A DNA stretch of 64,000 bases from Candidatus Methylophosphatis roskildensis (GCA_016708905.1 JADJEV010000002.1:310001-374000), one strand, 5' to 3'; positions 51,080 to 60,629 are shown, counted from the stretch's first letter. Translations and numbers: made by a program. Notes: a model not told the origin generated them from the sequence alone.

Positions 51080-51149
51080 GTAGGGTGCAATAGGCGAAGC
51101 GCATTGCACCGGACAACCGCATTCGGCGCAATATCGATTGCGCCGTACG
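51080..51149. repeat. Dispersed repeat, GGGTGCAAT family (copy 3)
   Basis: GTAGGGTGCAATAGGCGAAG ... GCATTGCACCGGACAACCGC ... GGCGCAATATCGATTGC ... GCCGTACG. It has the same orientation as the copy at 49981 and is followed directly by a GCATGC-family repeat. Confidence 0.8.
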
Positions 51150-51152
51150 CCT

Positions 51153-51268
51153 GCTGGCCTGCAGGCCTCATGGAACGGCGGTCTCCCGGTATCCATGGCC
51201 GCAAACCGCATGGGTATTGGCTCGTGGCATGGCATGCCGCGAGAGCGCCTGCCCATGCGGCTTCCAGG
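51153..51268. repeat. Dispersed palindromic repeat, GCATGC family (copy 4)
   Basis: GCTGGCCTGCAGGCCTCATG ... TATTGGCTCGTGGCATGGCA ... GCCCATGCGGCTTCCAGG. It is closely similar to the copy at 47549-47666. Confidence 0.75.
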
Positions 51269-51320
51269 GTGGTCGACAATTGGCGCCGCGGGGTCGCCAG
51301 CCTCCTCGCGGCAGCCGTCG

Positions 51321-52219
51321 CTACTGCCCGTCGACATCGACCGCGATGAACTTGCGCGGCGAAGTGCCGTGCAGGGCGGCCCAGGTGGCGCCGTTCTTCC
51401 ACGCCCACAGCCCGTACTGCGGGCCGAAGTCGACGATCAGATCGTCGGTGCCGTTGCGGTCCAGATCGGCCGTTGCCAGCGCTTCGGCGGTCACCCCGTG
51501 CACCGACTGCCAGGTGCTGTTGTTCTTCCGTACCCAGATGCCGTACTGGCTGCCGAAGTCGACCACCAGATCCTTGCGCGCATCGGCGTCCAGGTTGCCG
51601 ACCACCATGCGCTGGGGGGAGACACCGTGCAACCCGACCCAACTGGTCTGGTTCAGGCGCACCCACAGCCCGTACTGCGGGCCGAAGTCGACGATGATCT
51701 CGTCGATGCCGTTGCCGTCCAGGTCGCCGGCGACGATGTTCCTGGCGCTGGTGCCGTGCAGGGCCACCCAGTTGGAGTCGTTCAGGTAGAGCCAGATGCC
51801 GTATGACGGGCCGAAGTCGACGATCAGGTCGCGCCGCGGATTGCTGTCGAGGTTGGCCGAGACGACCTGGCGCGGGGCCACGCCGTGCAGCAGGCTCCAG
51901 CTCGCGTCGTTGCGCCTGACCCACAGCCCGTACTGCGGGCCGAAGTTGATGACGAAGTCACTCACACCGTTGTTGTCCAGGTCGGTGGCGACGATCTGGG
52001 TCGATGAACTGCCGTGCACCGCGCTCCAGCTCGCGCCGTTGCGCCAGGCCCAGATGCCGTAGGGGCTGCCGAAGTCGATCAGCACGTCCGAGCGGCCGTT
52101 GTTGTCCAGGTCGCCGGCGGCCATCTGCTGCGGCGCGACCCCATGTACCGCTTCCCAGGCGCTGTCGTTGCGCCTGAGCCACAGACCGTACTGCGGGCCG
52201 AAGTCGACCAGCAGGTCGT
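51321..52219. repeat. 899-bp duplicated module (copy A)
   Basis: It encodes the seven C-terminal repeats of the sugar dehydrogenase-like protein and is nearly identical in DNA and of equal length to 53605-54503. Differences are single bases only by eye. Confidence 0.9.
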
Positions 52220-53429
52220 TGGCCGGCCGCCGTGCGATCCGGTAGATCGTGCCGGCCGACAAGGAGGTGACATAGATCGCGCCGTCGGGGCCGCGGGTCA
52301 TGTCCGACATCACGCCGAAGCCCTGGCCGAACAGCAGCGGCGCGCGTTCGGCGGCGGAATCGGCGACCAGATCGGCCAGCGCGCCGGACAGCACGAAGCC
52401 GTTGCGCGCGGCGTTGAGCCGGAAGCGATGCAGCTCGCCGGTGTTGGCGTTGCCCGTCAACACGGTGTCGAGGTAGGTCTCGCCGAGATTCGAGCCGGCC
52501 AGAAACTGCAGCGAGGTGATGCCGATCGGATTGACGAAGGAGAACTTTGGGTCGGCATAGACCGAGCCGGTCAACACGGCCAGATCGCCCGGCGCGTTCT
52601 GCGGGTCTCGGGCGTCCGGACCCTGGATCTGGTTCCATCCGCTGTTGAAACCGCGCGGCACGAGGTTGATCTCGTCGTAGTCGGCCGGACCGTTCTCGGT
52701 ATCCCACAGCACGCCGGTCAGCGGATCGAATGCGATGCCGAAAGAATTGCGCACGCCGTAGGCATACCAGCGGGCGAACGCGCCGCTCGCCGCAAACGGA
52801 TTGTCGGGCGGAATGCCGCCGTCGCCGGTGATGCGGAAGATGCCGCCGACGCCGGCGCTCGGCGCGCCCTGGGCATTCTGCTCGAAGCCCTGCCGGTTGA
52901 GGTCGCCGGTCGTGCCGTAGAGCCGACCGTCCGGACCGAAAGCGAGCACGCCGCCGTTGTGGTTGGGGCCATTGGCCTGCGGCGGGTCGGCGCTGCCGAA
53001 ATCACCCAGTACCAGCGGGCTGACCAGCGTGCTGCCGTTCCAGGCGTAGCGCGTCACACGATTGGCCACCCACTGAGTAGTGTTGGTCGAGTCGGCGCCG
53101 GCGCTGGTAACGCCGTGATACAGGTAGACGAATCCATTGCCGGCAAAGCCGGGGTCGAGCGCGATGCCGAGCAGGCCGCGTTCCGCGTCGCTCTGCACGT
53201 CCAGATCGAGGGCGGTGCTCTGAACACCGTGATCGACCAGGATCACGCGGCCATCGTTCTTCTGGATCACCAGCGCCCGCTCCGCGCCGATGAAGCGCAG
53301 CGCGATCGGTGCGGCGAGACCCGTCAGATAGGGCGTGACCTGCAATCCGGGTTCGGAAACGCTTTGCCCGTGGGCGACGCCCGCCGCGAGGCCAAGCGCG
53401 ATCCATACTGGTCCTGCAATTCGCTTCAT
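51321..53429 (-). CDS. Secreted PQQ/glucose-sorbosone dehydrogenase-like enzyme with C-terminal seven-repeat module
   Basis: A 702-residue protein. After a signal peptide (IALGLAAGVAHGQ) comes a six-bladed propeller of the glucose/sorbosone dehydrogenase family (GLLGIALDPGFAGNGFVYLY, NHNGGVLAFGPDGRLYGTTGD, GVRNSFGIAFDP). Seven repeats of about 43 residues follow (unit: DLIVDFGPQYGLW..., ending AGDLDNNG), with DxDxNG-like calcium sites as in FG-GAP/VCBS modules. The last 899 bp are nearly identical to the end of the gene at 53605. Start MKRIAGPVW at 53429. Confidence 0.85.
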   Translation of the reverse strand: MKRIAGPVWIALGLAAGVAHGQSVSEPGLQVTPYLTGLAAPIALRFIGAERALVIQKNDGRVILVDHGVQSTALDLDVQSDAERGLLGIALDPGFAGNGFVYLYHGVTSAGADSTNTTQWVANRVTRYAWNGSTLVSPLVLGDFGSADPPQANGPNHNGGVLAFGPDGRLYGTTGDLNRQGFEQNAQGAPSAGVGGIFRITGDGGIPPDNPFAASGAFARWYAYGVRNSFGIAFDPLTGVLWDTENGPADYDEINLVPRGFNSGWNQIQGPDARDPQNAPGDLAVLTGSVYADPKFSFVNPIGITSLQFLAGSNLGETYLDTVLTGNANTGELHRFRLNAARNGFVLSGALADLVADSAAERAPLLFGQGFGVMSDMTRGPDGAIYVTSLSAGTIYRIARRPANDLLVDFGPQYGLWLRRNDSAWEAVHGVAPQQMAAGDLDNNGRSDVLIDFGSPYGIWAWRNGASWSAVHGSSSTQIVATDLDNNGVSDFVINFGPQYGLWVRRNDASWSLLHGVAPRQVVSANLDSNPRRDLIVDFGPSYGIWLYLNDSNWVALHGTSARNIVAGDLDGNGIDEIIVDFGPQYGLWVRLNQTSWVGLHGVSPQRMVVGNLDADARKDLVVDFGSQYGIWVRKNNSTWQSVHGVTAEALATADLDRNGTDDLIVDFGPQYGLWAWKNGATWAALHGTSPRKFIAVDVDGQ

Positions 53430-53604
53430 TGGCGACCTCGCGGACGTGGGTAGATGGGATGGCGGCCGGGGCGAACGGACGGAAGCAGCGCCACTGACGG
53501 GCACCGATTCATCCCGGTCAGGTCACTATAGTCTACGATCCCGGCATGGCGGCGATGCCGCGCTCGGCACTTCCCGCGCGCGCTGGCCCGCCGAAGCCCC
53601 GCGG

Positions 53605-54503
53605 CTACTGCCCGTCGACATCGACCGCGATGAACTTGCGCGGCGAGCTGCCGTGCAGGGCGGCCCAGGTGGTGCCGTTCTTCCACGCCCACAGCCCGTA
53701 CCGCGGACCGAAGTCGACGATCAGATCGTCCGTGCCGTTGCGGTCCAGATCGGCCATCGCCAGCGCTTCGGCGGTCACCCCGTGCACCAACTGCCAGGTG
53801 CTGTTGTTCTTCCACACCCAGATGCCGTACTGGCTGCCGAAGTCGACCACCAGATCCTTGCGCGCATCGGCGTCGAGGTTGCCGACGACCATGCGCTGGG
53901 GCGAAACACCGTGCAGGGCCACCCAGCTGGTCTGGTTCATGCGCACCCACAGCCCGTACTGCGGACCGAAGTCGACGATGATCTCGTCGATGCCGTTGCC
54001 GTCCAGGTCGCCGGCGACGATGTTCCTGGCGCTGGTGCCGTGCAGGGCCACCCAGTTGGAGTCGTTCAGGTAGAGCCAGATGCCGTATGACGGGCCGAAG
54101 TCGACGATCAGGTCGCGCCGCGGATTGCTGTCGAGGTTGGCCGAGACGACCTGGCGCGGGGCCACGCCGTGCAGCAGGCTCCAACTGGCGTCGTTGCGCC
54201 TGACCCACAGCCCGTACTGGGGGCCGAAGTTGATGACGAAGTCACTCACACCGTTGTTGTCCAGGTCGGTGGCGACGATCTGGGTCGACGAACTGCCGTG
54301 CACCGCGCTCCAGCTCGTGCCGTTGCGCCAGGCCCAGATGCCGTAGGGGCTGCCGAAGTCGATCAGCACGTCCGAGCGGCCGTTGTTGTCCAGGTCCCCG
54401 GCGGCCATCTGCTGCGGCGCAACCCCATGTACCGCTTCCCAGGCGCTGTCGTTGCGCCTGAGCCACAGACCCGTTCCGGGCCCGAAATCGACCAGCAGGT
54501 CGT
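53605..54503. repeat. 899-bp duplicated module (copy B)
   Basis: It encodes the seven C-terminal repeats of the metzincin. Same length as copy A; both end in HG-[ST]-SPRKFIAVDVDGQ and a stop. Confidence 0.9.
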
Positions 54504-55815
54504 TGAGGCCCGAAGTCGGCGGCGCGATCGACGCGACAAAACTCGCTGCCGTGGCGCGCACATTGTTCATCGAGGTCGCGTTGTCGGCTTCGCCCGCGCT
54601 GCCGATCGTCACGCCGCAGGGCCGGCCGACGCAGGCGGTGATGCGCGGGTTGGAGAACAGTTCGACGCCCGGATCGATGTAGCTCATGATGGTGCCGAAG
54701 ATGCTGTCGAAGCCGTAGCCGTAGGAGTAGGGATAGGTGCCGGCCGACGAACTGTGCCCGCGGTCGTGCGCACTGCCGAGATTGTGGCCGATCTCGTGCA
54801 CCAGGGCCGTGTCGGGGCAGTAGTAGGGCGAGGCGGCTTGCAGATCGTCGCCGTCGGCGACCACCGACATGGCATGGGCGCGACTGAAACTCACCGGGTT
54901 ATTGACGTAGTCGAGCACCCAGGCCATGCCGCAACCCGAATCGACCGCCCCGTCGTAGGGCCGGATCAGCGACACCAGGTCGGCGCCGTACTGGGTGCGC
55001 AACGCGGCCACCCCGGAGAGCGCGCCGCTGCCGCTGGTCAGATCGTCGAGCGCCTGATCGAGCGACTGCGCGTCACCGTAGGCGACCTGCTGGACCCGCA
55101 CCACGCGCAGCGTGATCGCGATGCTGCTGGCGATGTAAGCCTGATTGGCGATTTCGATCAGATTGTTGATGCGGGTCTGCAGCAGGGCGCCCGGATAGCG
55201 CGAAGACATTTTGGGCGAGGCGAGGACCATCAGGTCGATGACCGAGTTGCCGACCGGCGCCGCGTAGGCCGCCGGGGGGCTCGCAGGCGCATTCGAACCC
55301 GCCGTGCCGTTCGCCTGCAGCCGGGCCGCCTGCGGCGGCCGCTTGTCGTCGTCGCGGGCCGGGGGTGCCACCCGCCGGCCGCTGGCCTTGCGGTCGGTGA
55401 TTTCGAGGGCGTCGCCGCTGCCGCGCAGGACGAAGCGGCCGTCGGGCGTCTCGACCCGGCCCACGGTTCCCGCCACGCCGGTGGTGACGATCGCCCGCCG
55501 CTCGACCTCGCCGCCGACCAGCCGGCCGACCACGGTGCGGTCGCCATTGGCATGGTCGACGGTACGCTCGACCACGAAATGCCGTTGCGTGCCGCCCGGC
55601 GGCGTGAAACCGAATCTGCGCCCCGGCGCCATCTCGCGCACCAGGCGCCGGTCGATGCGGGCGCGCGATCTGGCCTCGCCACGCGCCGGCGCCGGCGCCG
55701 CGCCGGCCTGCAGGTCGGCGGGCGCGACCAGATCTTCCACGGTCGGCGCGCTCTGGGCGTGCGCGGGAAGAACCACCGCAAATGCAACGATCAGGCAAAT
55801 CAAGGAACGAAACAT
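53605..55815 (-). CDS. Secreted metzincin protease (reprolysin-like) with the same seven-repeat module
   Basis: A 736-residue protein: signal peptide (LICLIVAFAVVLPAHAQS), a prodomain of about 170 residues, and a catalytic domain with the zinc motif HEIGHNLGSAHD (HExxHxxGxxHD) and a later Met-turn SYIDPG preceded by GTIMSY. This is the reprolysin/M12 type. Cys pairs in the catalytic domain (CGMAW, YYCPD, TACVGRPCG) suit disulfides. The C-terminus is the duplicated module with DxDxNG repeats. ATG 55815 (MFRSLICL) is preferred to a start 19 codons upstream. Confidence 0.88.
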   Translation of the reverse strand: MFRSLICLIVAFAVVLPAHAQSAPTVEDLVAPADLQAGAAPAPARGEARSRARIDRRLVREMAPGRRFGFTPPGGTQRHFVVERTVDHANGDRTVVGRLVGGEVERRAIVTTGVAGTVGRVETPDGRFVLRGSGDALEITDRKASGRRVAPPARDDDKRPPQAARLQANGTAGSNAPASPPAAYAAPVGNSVIDLMVLASPKMSSRYPGALLQTRINNLIEIANQAYIASSIAITLRVVRVQQVAYGDAQSLDQALDDLTSGSGALSGVAALRTQYGADLVSLIRPYDGAVDSGCGMAWVLDYVNNPVSFSRAHAMSVVADGDDLQAASPYYCPDTALVHEIGHNLGSAHDRGHSSSAGTYPYSYGYGFDSIFGTIMSYIDPGVELFSNPRITACVGRPCGVTIGSAGEADNATSMNNVRATAASFVASIAPPTSGLNDLLVDFGPGTGLWLRRNDSAWEAVHGVAPQQMAAGDLDNNGRSDVLIDFGSPYGIWAWRNGTSWSAVHGSSSTQIVATDLDNNGVSDFVINFGPQYGLWVRRNDASWSLLHGVAPRQVVSANLDSNPRRDLIVDFGPSYGIWLYLNDSNWVALHGTSARNIVAGDLDGNGIDEIIVDFGPQYGLWVRMNQTSWVALHGVSPQRMVVGNLDADARKDLVVDFGSQYGIWVWKNNSTWQLVHGVTAEALAMADLDRNGTDDLIVDFGPRYGLWAWKNGTTWAALHGSSPRKFIAVDVDGQ

Positions 55816-56007
55816 GGCACCACTCCAGCCGGGAAGCAGCCCGCGGACGGGCCGCACGATGAACGGATTCAAGCATCTGGTAGACGGCAGCGCGATCGCC
55901 GCACTTGACCCTGATCGCGCAAGGGGTTCATTCGACGGGATTTTTGCAGCGCAATAGGCTAGACTAAAAAGCTTTCGTCAGCGTAAGCGAGATTCGCGCC
56001 TGTCCCG

Positions 56008-59000
56008 ATGCAGCCCGCCCCGGAATTCACCGCCAGTCACACGCCCGCGAGTGTGCGTCTGCGCGAAATCCCCTACAACTACACCTCGTTCTCCGATCGC
56101 GAGATCGTCATCCGCCTGCTCGGCGAGCCGATCTGGCAGGTGCTCGACAGTCTGCGCGGCGAACGGGTGACCGGCCGCTCGGCCCGCATGCTGTACGAGG
56201 TGCTGGGGGACATCTGGGTCGTCCAGCGCAACCCCTATCTCGAGGACGACCTGCTCGACAATCCGTCGCGGCGCGAGGCACTTGTCGGGGCCCTGCGACA
56301 CCGTTTGACGGAAATCGGCAAGCGCCGCACGCCGACCGACCGCAACGACGAGGCCTGGCGCGCTCGCGACGACAAGGTCGGTTTGCTGCTCGATGCAGCG
56401 GGCACAGCGGTGCAGGCCTTCGCCGCGCATTTCGAACAGACCGCGAGCCTGCGCCGGCGCACCCTCAAGCTGCTCGGCCGGCATACCCGGCGCGACAACA
56501 TCGCCTTCGACGGGCTGGCGCGCGTCTCGCACGTCACCGATGCGACCGACTGGCGCGTCGAGTATCCGTTTGTCGTGGTCCATCCCGACACCGAGGATGA
56601 AATCGCGCCGTTGGTGCGCGGCTGCTTCGAACTCGGCCTGACCATCATCCCGCGCGGCGGCGGCACCGGCTATAACGGCGGCGCGGTGCCGCTGACACCC
56701 ATGTCGGCCGTCATCAATACCGAGAAGCTGATCGACCTCGGACCGGTCGAGCAGACGGTGCTGCCCGGTCTCGCCATGCCGTGCGCGACGATCCGCACCG
56801 GCGCCGGCGTGGTTACGCGGCGCGCGATCGACGCCGCCGAGCGCGCCGGATACGTGTTCGCCTGCGATCCGACCTCGGCCGATGCCTCGTGCATCGGCGG
56901 CAACATCGCCATGAACGCAGGCGGCAAGAAGGCCGTGCTGTGGGGCACGGCGCTCGACAACCTGGCCTCCTGGCGGATGGTCGATGCGAGCGGGCACTTC
57001 ATGGAAGTGACGCGCCTCGATCACAACCTGGGCAAGATCCACGATGCCGGGCTGGCGCGGTTCTCGATCCAGCGTTTTCACGGCGACGGGCGCACGCCCT
57101 CGGGCAACCCCGAGCTGCTGGAAATTCCCGGCGCGCGCTTTCGCAAGAGCGGGCTGGGCAAGGACGTGACCGACAAGTTTCTCGCCGGCCTGCCCGGCGT
57201 GCAGAAGGAAGGCTGCGACGGCATCATCACCAGCGCGGTGTGGATTCTGCACCAGATGCCGCCGGTCACCCGCACGGTGTGCCTGGAGTTCTTCGGCCAG
57301 GTGCGCGAGGCGGTGCCGGCGATCGTCGAGATCAAGGACTACCTCGACGGACTGCCCAAGTCGGGCAACGCGCGCGTCATGCTGGCCGGTCTCGAACACC
57401 TCGACGAGCGCTATGTCAGGGCGGTCGGCTACGCCACCAAGGCCAAGCGCCACGGCCGGCCGAAGATGGTGCTGATCGGCGACATCGTCGGCGATGAGGA
57501 AACCGCGGTGATGGCCGCCGCTTCGGAGGTCGTGCGCCGCTGCAATGCGCGCTCGGCGGAAGGCTTCATCGCGGTCAGTGCCGACACGCGCCGGATATTC
57601 TGGCTCGACCGCGCCCGCACCGCAGCCATCGCCCGCCACACCAATGCCTTTAAGATCAACGAGGACGTGGTGATTCCCCTGCCGCGCATGGGCGACTACT
57701 GCGAGGGCATCGAGCGCATCAACATCGAGCTGTCGATCCGCAGCAAGCTGCGCCTGTGCGATGCGCTGGGGGAGTTTCTCGGCGGCGACCTGCCGCTGCA
57801 CCAGCCCGATGCCGATCTCGAAGCCGACGAGCTGATCGGCGATCGACGCACCAGGGCGATCGAGCACCTGCTCAAGGTGCGCCGGCGCTGGCGCTGGATG
57901 CTCGCCAGTCTCGACCTGCCGCTGGCCGAAGCCGAGGGCCGCTTCGCCGAATTCGGCATCGTCGCCGGGCCGCTCGCCAACCGCGTGGCGGCGCCGACGC
58001 TGTTCCACCGGCTGCAGGATTATTCGCTGCGCGTCTCGTGGAAGCGCGAACTCAAGCCGCAGCTCGACGAGATTTTCGACGGCGTGCTGTTCGGCCCGGT
58101 GCGCAGCCGCATCGCGGCGATCCAGCAGGACGTGTTGCGCGGCCGGGTGTTCGTGGCGCTGCACATGCACGCCGGCGACGGCAATGTGCACACCAACCTG
58201 CCGGTGAACTCCGATCACTACGAAATGCTGCAGGAGGCCAGCGGTGCGGTGGTGCGCATCATGGCGCTGGCGCGCTCGCTCGGCGGCGTGATCTCGGGCG
58301 AGCATGGCATCGGGATCACCAAGATCGAGTTCCTGTCCCAGTCCGAGATCGCCCCCTTCGTCGACTACAAGCAGCGCGTCGACCCGCAGGGCCGCTTCAA
58401 CAAGGGCAAGCTGCTGCCGGGTGCCGATCTGTCGCGCGCCTACACGCCATCGTTCTCGCTGCTCGGCGCCGAGTCGCTGATCATGGAGCAGAGCGACATC
58501 GGCCGCATTTCCGAGTCGATCAAGGATTGCCTGCGCTGCGGCAAGTGCAAGCCGGTGTGTTCGACCCACGTGCCGCGCGCCAATCTGCTCTACTCGCCGC
58601 GCAACAAGATCCTCGCCACCTCGTTGCTGATCGAGGCCTTTCTCTACGAGGAGCAGACGCGCCGAGGGGTTTCGCTCAGGCATTTCGACGAGTTCTCCGA
58701 CGTGGCCGACCACTGCACGGTGTGCCACAAGTGCGTCAACCCGTGCCCGGTCGACATCGATTTCGGCGATGTCTCGATCGCCATGCGCAACCTGCTGCGG
58801 CGCGAGGGCAAGAAGACGTTCAACCCCGGCACCGCGGCGTCGATGGCTTTCCTCAACGCCACCGATCCGGCCACCATCAAGGCGCTGCGCCTGGGCATGA
58901 TCGAGTGGGGCTACAGGGCGCAACGCCTGGGCCACCGCATCGGCAAGATGCTCGGCCTGATTGGCGGCCAGACGCAGCATCCGCCGGCCACGCTCGGCAG

Positions 59001-59946
59001 GCCGCCGCTCAAGGCGCAGGTCATCCATTTCATCAACAAGCCGATGCCGGGCAGCTTGCCGAAGAAGACCGCGCGTGCGCTGCTCGACATCGAAGACGCC
59101 GCGATCGTGCCGGTGATCCGCGATCCGGCCATTGCGGCGGAGGATGCCGAAGCGGTGTTCTATTTTCCCGGCTGCGGCTCGGAGCGACTGTTTTCCCAGG
59201 TCGGCTTGGCGACCCAGGCGATGCTCTGGCATGTCGGCGCGCAGACCGTGCTGCCGCCCGGCTACCTGTGCTGCGGCTACCCGCAGACCTCGGGCGGCGA
59301 TGCCGAGCGCGGCCAGCAGATCACCACCGACAACCGCGTGCTGTTCCATCGCGTCGCCAACACGCTGAACTACCTCGACATCAAGACGGTGATCGTTTCC
59401 TGCGGCACCTGCATGGATCAGTTGCAGAAGTACGAGTTCGAGCGAATCTTCCCCGGCTGCCGGCTGCTCGACATTCACGAATATCTGATGGACAAGGGCG
59501 TCCGGCTGGAAGGTGTCAGCGGCGTGCGCTACCTGTACCACGATCCCTGCCATACGCCGATCAAGCAGCACGCGCCGCTCAAGGTGGTCAATGCCCTGAT
59601 CGCCACCGACGACCGGACGCCGGTCGAATTGTCCGACCGCTGCTGCGGCGAGAGCGGCACGCTGGCCGTTACGCGTCCCGACGTGTCGACCCAGGTGCGC
59701 TTCCGCAAGGAGGAAGAAATGCGCAAGGGCGCCGATGCCCTGCGCGGCGGCGGATTTGCCGGCGAGGTGAAGATCCTCACCTCGTGTCCGTCGTGCCTGC
59801 AGGGCTTGTCGCGCTTCGACAACGATGCCGGCACGCGCGCCGACTACATCGTCGTCGAACTGGCCCGCCACCTGCTGGGCGAGACCTGGATGGCCGACTA
59901 CGTGGCCAAGGCCAACGACGGCGGCATCGAGCGGGTGTTGCTGTAG
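56008..59946 (+). CDS. Fused FAD-binding oxidase / 4Fe-4S / CCG-domain oxidoreductase (DUF3683 type)
   Basis: A 1312-residue cytoplasmic or membrane-peripheral enzyme. Domains in order: the DUF3683 N-terminus (LREIPYNYTSFSDREIVIRL), an FAD-binding PCMH domain (IIPRGGGTGYNGGAVPL, GGNIAMNAGGKKAVLWG), an FAD-linked oxidase C-terminal domain (HMHAGDGNVHTNLPVNSDHY, SGEHGIGITK), two 4Fe-4S motifs (CLRCGKCKPVC, CTVCHKCVNPCP), and two CCG domains (CCGYPQTSGG, CCGESGTL). It is a D-2-hydroxyacid (lactate/glycolate/2-hydroxyglutarate) dehydrogenase-type fusion. The substrate is unknown. Confidence 0.9.
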   Translation: MQPAPEFTASHTPASVRLREIPYNYTSFSDREIVIRLLGEPIWQVLDSLRGERVTGRSARMLYEVLGDIWVVQRNPYLEDDLLDNPSRREALVGALRHRLTEIGKRRTPTDRNDEAWRARDDKVGLLLDAAGTAVQAFAAHFEQTASLRRRTLKLLGRHTRRDNIAFDGLARVSHVTDATDWRVEYPFVVVHPDTEDEIAPLVRGCFELGLTIIPRGGGTGYNGGAVPLTPMSAVINTEKLIDLGPVEQTVLPGLAMPCATIRTGAGVVTRRAIDAAERAGYVFACDPTSADASCIGGNIAMNAGGKKAVLWGTALDNLASWRMVDASGHFMEVTRLDHNLGKIHDAGLARFSIQRFHGDGRTPSGNPELLEIPGARFRKSGLGKDVTDKFLAGLPGVQKEGCDGIITSAVWILHQMPPVTRTVCLEFFGQVREAVPAIVEIKDYLDGLPKSGNARVMLAGLEHLDERYVRAVGYATKAKRHGRPKMVLIGDIVGDEETAVMAAASEVVRRCNARSAEGFIAVSADTRRIFWLDRARTAAIARHTNAFKINEDVVIPLPRMGDYCEGIERINIELSIRSKLRLCDALGEFLGGDLPLHQPDADLEADELIGDRRTRAIEHLLKVRRRWRWMLASLDLPLAEAEGRFAEFGIVAGPLANRVAAPTLFHRLQDYSLRVSWKRELKPQLDEIFDGVLFGPVRSRIAAIQQDVLRGRVFVALHMHAGDGNVHTNLPVNSDHYEMLQEASGAVVRIMALARSLGGVISGEHGIGITKIEFLSQSEIAPFVDYKQRVDPQGRFNKGKLLPGADLSRAYTPSFSLLGAESLIMEQSDIGRISESIKDCLRCGKCKPVCSTHVPRANLLYSPRNKILATSLLIEAFLYEEQTRRGVSLRHFDEFSDVADHCTVCHKCVNPCPVDIDFGDVSIAMRNLLRREGKKTFNPGTAASMAFLNATDPATIKALRLGMIEWGYRAQRLGHRIGKMLGLIGGQTQHPPATLGRPPLKAQVIHFINKPMPGSLPKKTARALLDIEDAAIVPVIRDPAIAAEDAEAVFYFPGCGSERLFSQVGLATQAMLWHVGAQTVLPPGYLCCGYPQTSGGDAERGQQITTDNRVLFHRVANTLNYLDIKTVIVSCGTCMDQLQKYEFERIFPGCRLLDIHEYLMDKGVRLEGVSGVRYLYHDPCHTPIKQHAPLKVVNALIATDDRTPVELSDRCCGESGTLAVTRPDVSTQVRFRKEEEMRKGADALRGGGFAGEVKILTSCPSCLQGLSRFDNDAGTRADYIVVELARHLLGETWMADYVAKANDGGIERVLL

Positions 59947-59968
59947 AGCCCCGCGCATACCCGGCCTG

Positions 59969-60079
59969 AAACCGAGCCAGCACGCGGCTCTCGGCGGTGG
60001 CATGGCTGCGAGCCGCACAGCGCCTTGCTCTCAGGCATGCCATGCCGGAAAGCGCCATTCCACGCGGGTCGCAGGCCGT
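59969..60079. repeat. Dispersed palindromic repeat, GCATGC family (copy 5)
   Basis: On the minus strand it reads CCTGCGACCCGCGTGGAATG ... CTTTCCGGCATGGCATGCC. It lies after the oxidoreductase gene. Confidence 0.55.
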
Positions 60080-60083
60080 AGGT

Positions 60084-60161
60084 CGTAGGTTGGGCAGAGC
60101 GAAGCGAAGCCCAACACCAGTGGACGATATCGTTGGGCTTCCTTCGTCAGCCCAACCTACG
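60084..60161. repeat. Dispersed palindrome, GTAGGTTGGGC family (copy 1)
   Basis: CGTAGGTTGGGC ... GCGAAGCGAAGCCCAAC ... GTTGGGCTTCC ... GCCCAACCTACG. This long inverted repeat is common in proteobacterial intergenic DNA. It borders the stop of the first YjbQ gene. Confidence 0.8.
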
Positions 60162-60164
60162 AGA

Positions 60165-60578
60165 CTACGCCGTCGGGTCGGCAAGTACGGTGCACACGAT
60201 GGTGCGCCGTTGCCGCGGGCCGTCGAACTCGCAGAAGAAGATCCCCTGCCAGGTGGATAGCCCGAGCTTGCCGTCGATGATCGGGACCGTTTCGGACGGG
60301 CCGACCAGTCCCGCCTTGAGGTGGGCGTCGCCGTTGCCGTCCTGCTCGTCGTGCAGCCATATGCCCGGCGGAATCAGCTTGCGCAACAGGTCTACCACGT
60401 CGCTCGGAACGCTGGCATCCCAGTTTTCCTGGATCATGATCGCGGCGGTGGCGCCCTGGGCGTAGATGTGCACGATGCCGTCGCGAACACCGCTTGCCTG
60501 CAGGATCTCCGTCACCCGGGCGGTGATGTCGATCAACGCCTCCCGGCGCGAGGTCGAGAGCTCGATGGTTTGGCGCAT
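60165..60578 (-). CDS. YjbQ/UPF0047 family protein (paralogue 1)
   Basis: A 137-residue protein of the YjbQ family: GIVHIYAQGATAAIMIQENWD, DGNGDAHLKAGLVGPSETVP and LSTWQGIFFCEFDGPRQRRT. Members have thiamine-phosphate synthase activity in vitro; the true role is unclear. The first motif has AQGATAA in place of the usual HTTAA, so it may differ in activity from paralogue 2 at 61575. Confidence 0.88.
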   Translation of the reverse strand: MRQTIELSTSRREALIDITARVTEILQASGVRDGIVHIYAQGATAAIMIQENWDASVPSDVVDLLRKLIPPGIWLHDEQDGNGDAHLKAGLVGPSETVPIIDGKLGLSTWQGIFFCEFDGPRQRRTIVCTVLADPTA

Positions 60579-60629
60579 GCCTGGCGGACTCCGTTGCGAT
60601 TCGCACGATTGTAGTCGGTTGGCTGTAGC

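Noticed and set aside
47239..51320. Clustered repeats as a possible integron or CRISPR array
   Set aside because: No integrase, no attC-like core sites, no cas genes and no regular spacing.
55978..60018. A 1346-codon open frame on the minus strand
   Set aside because: It is the shadow of the 1312-residue oxidoreductase on the + strand; its protein is Arg/Ala/His-rich with no domain. The same applies to the long minus-strand frame opposite rep (14644-17649).
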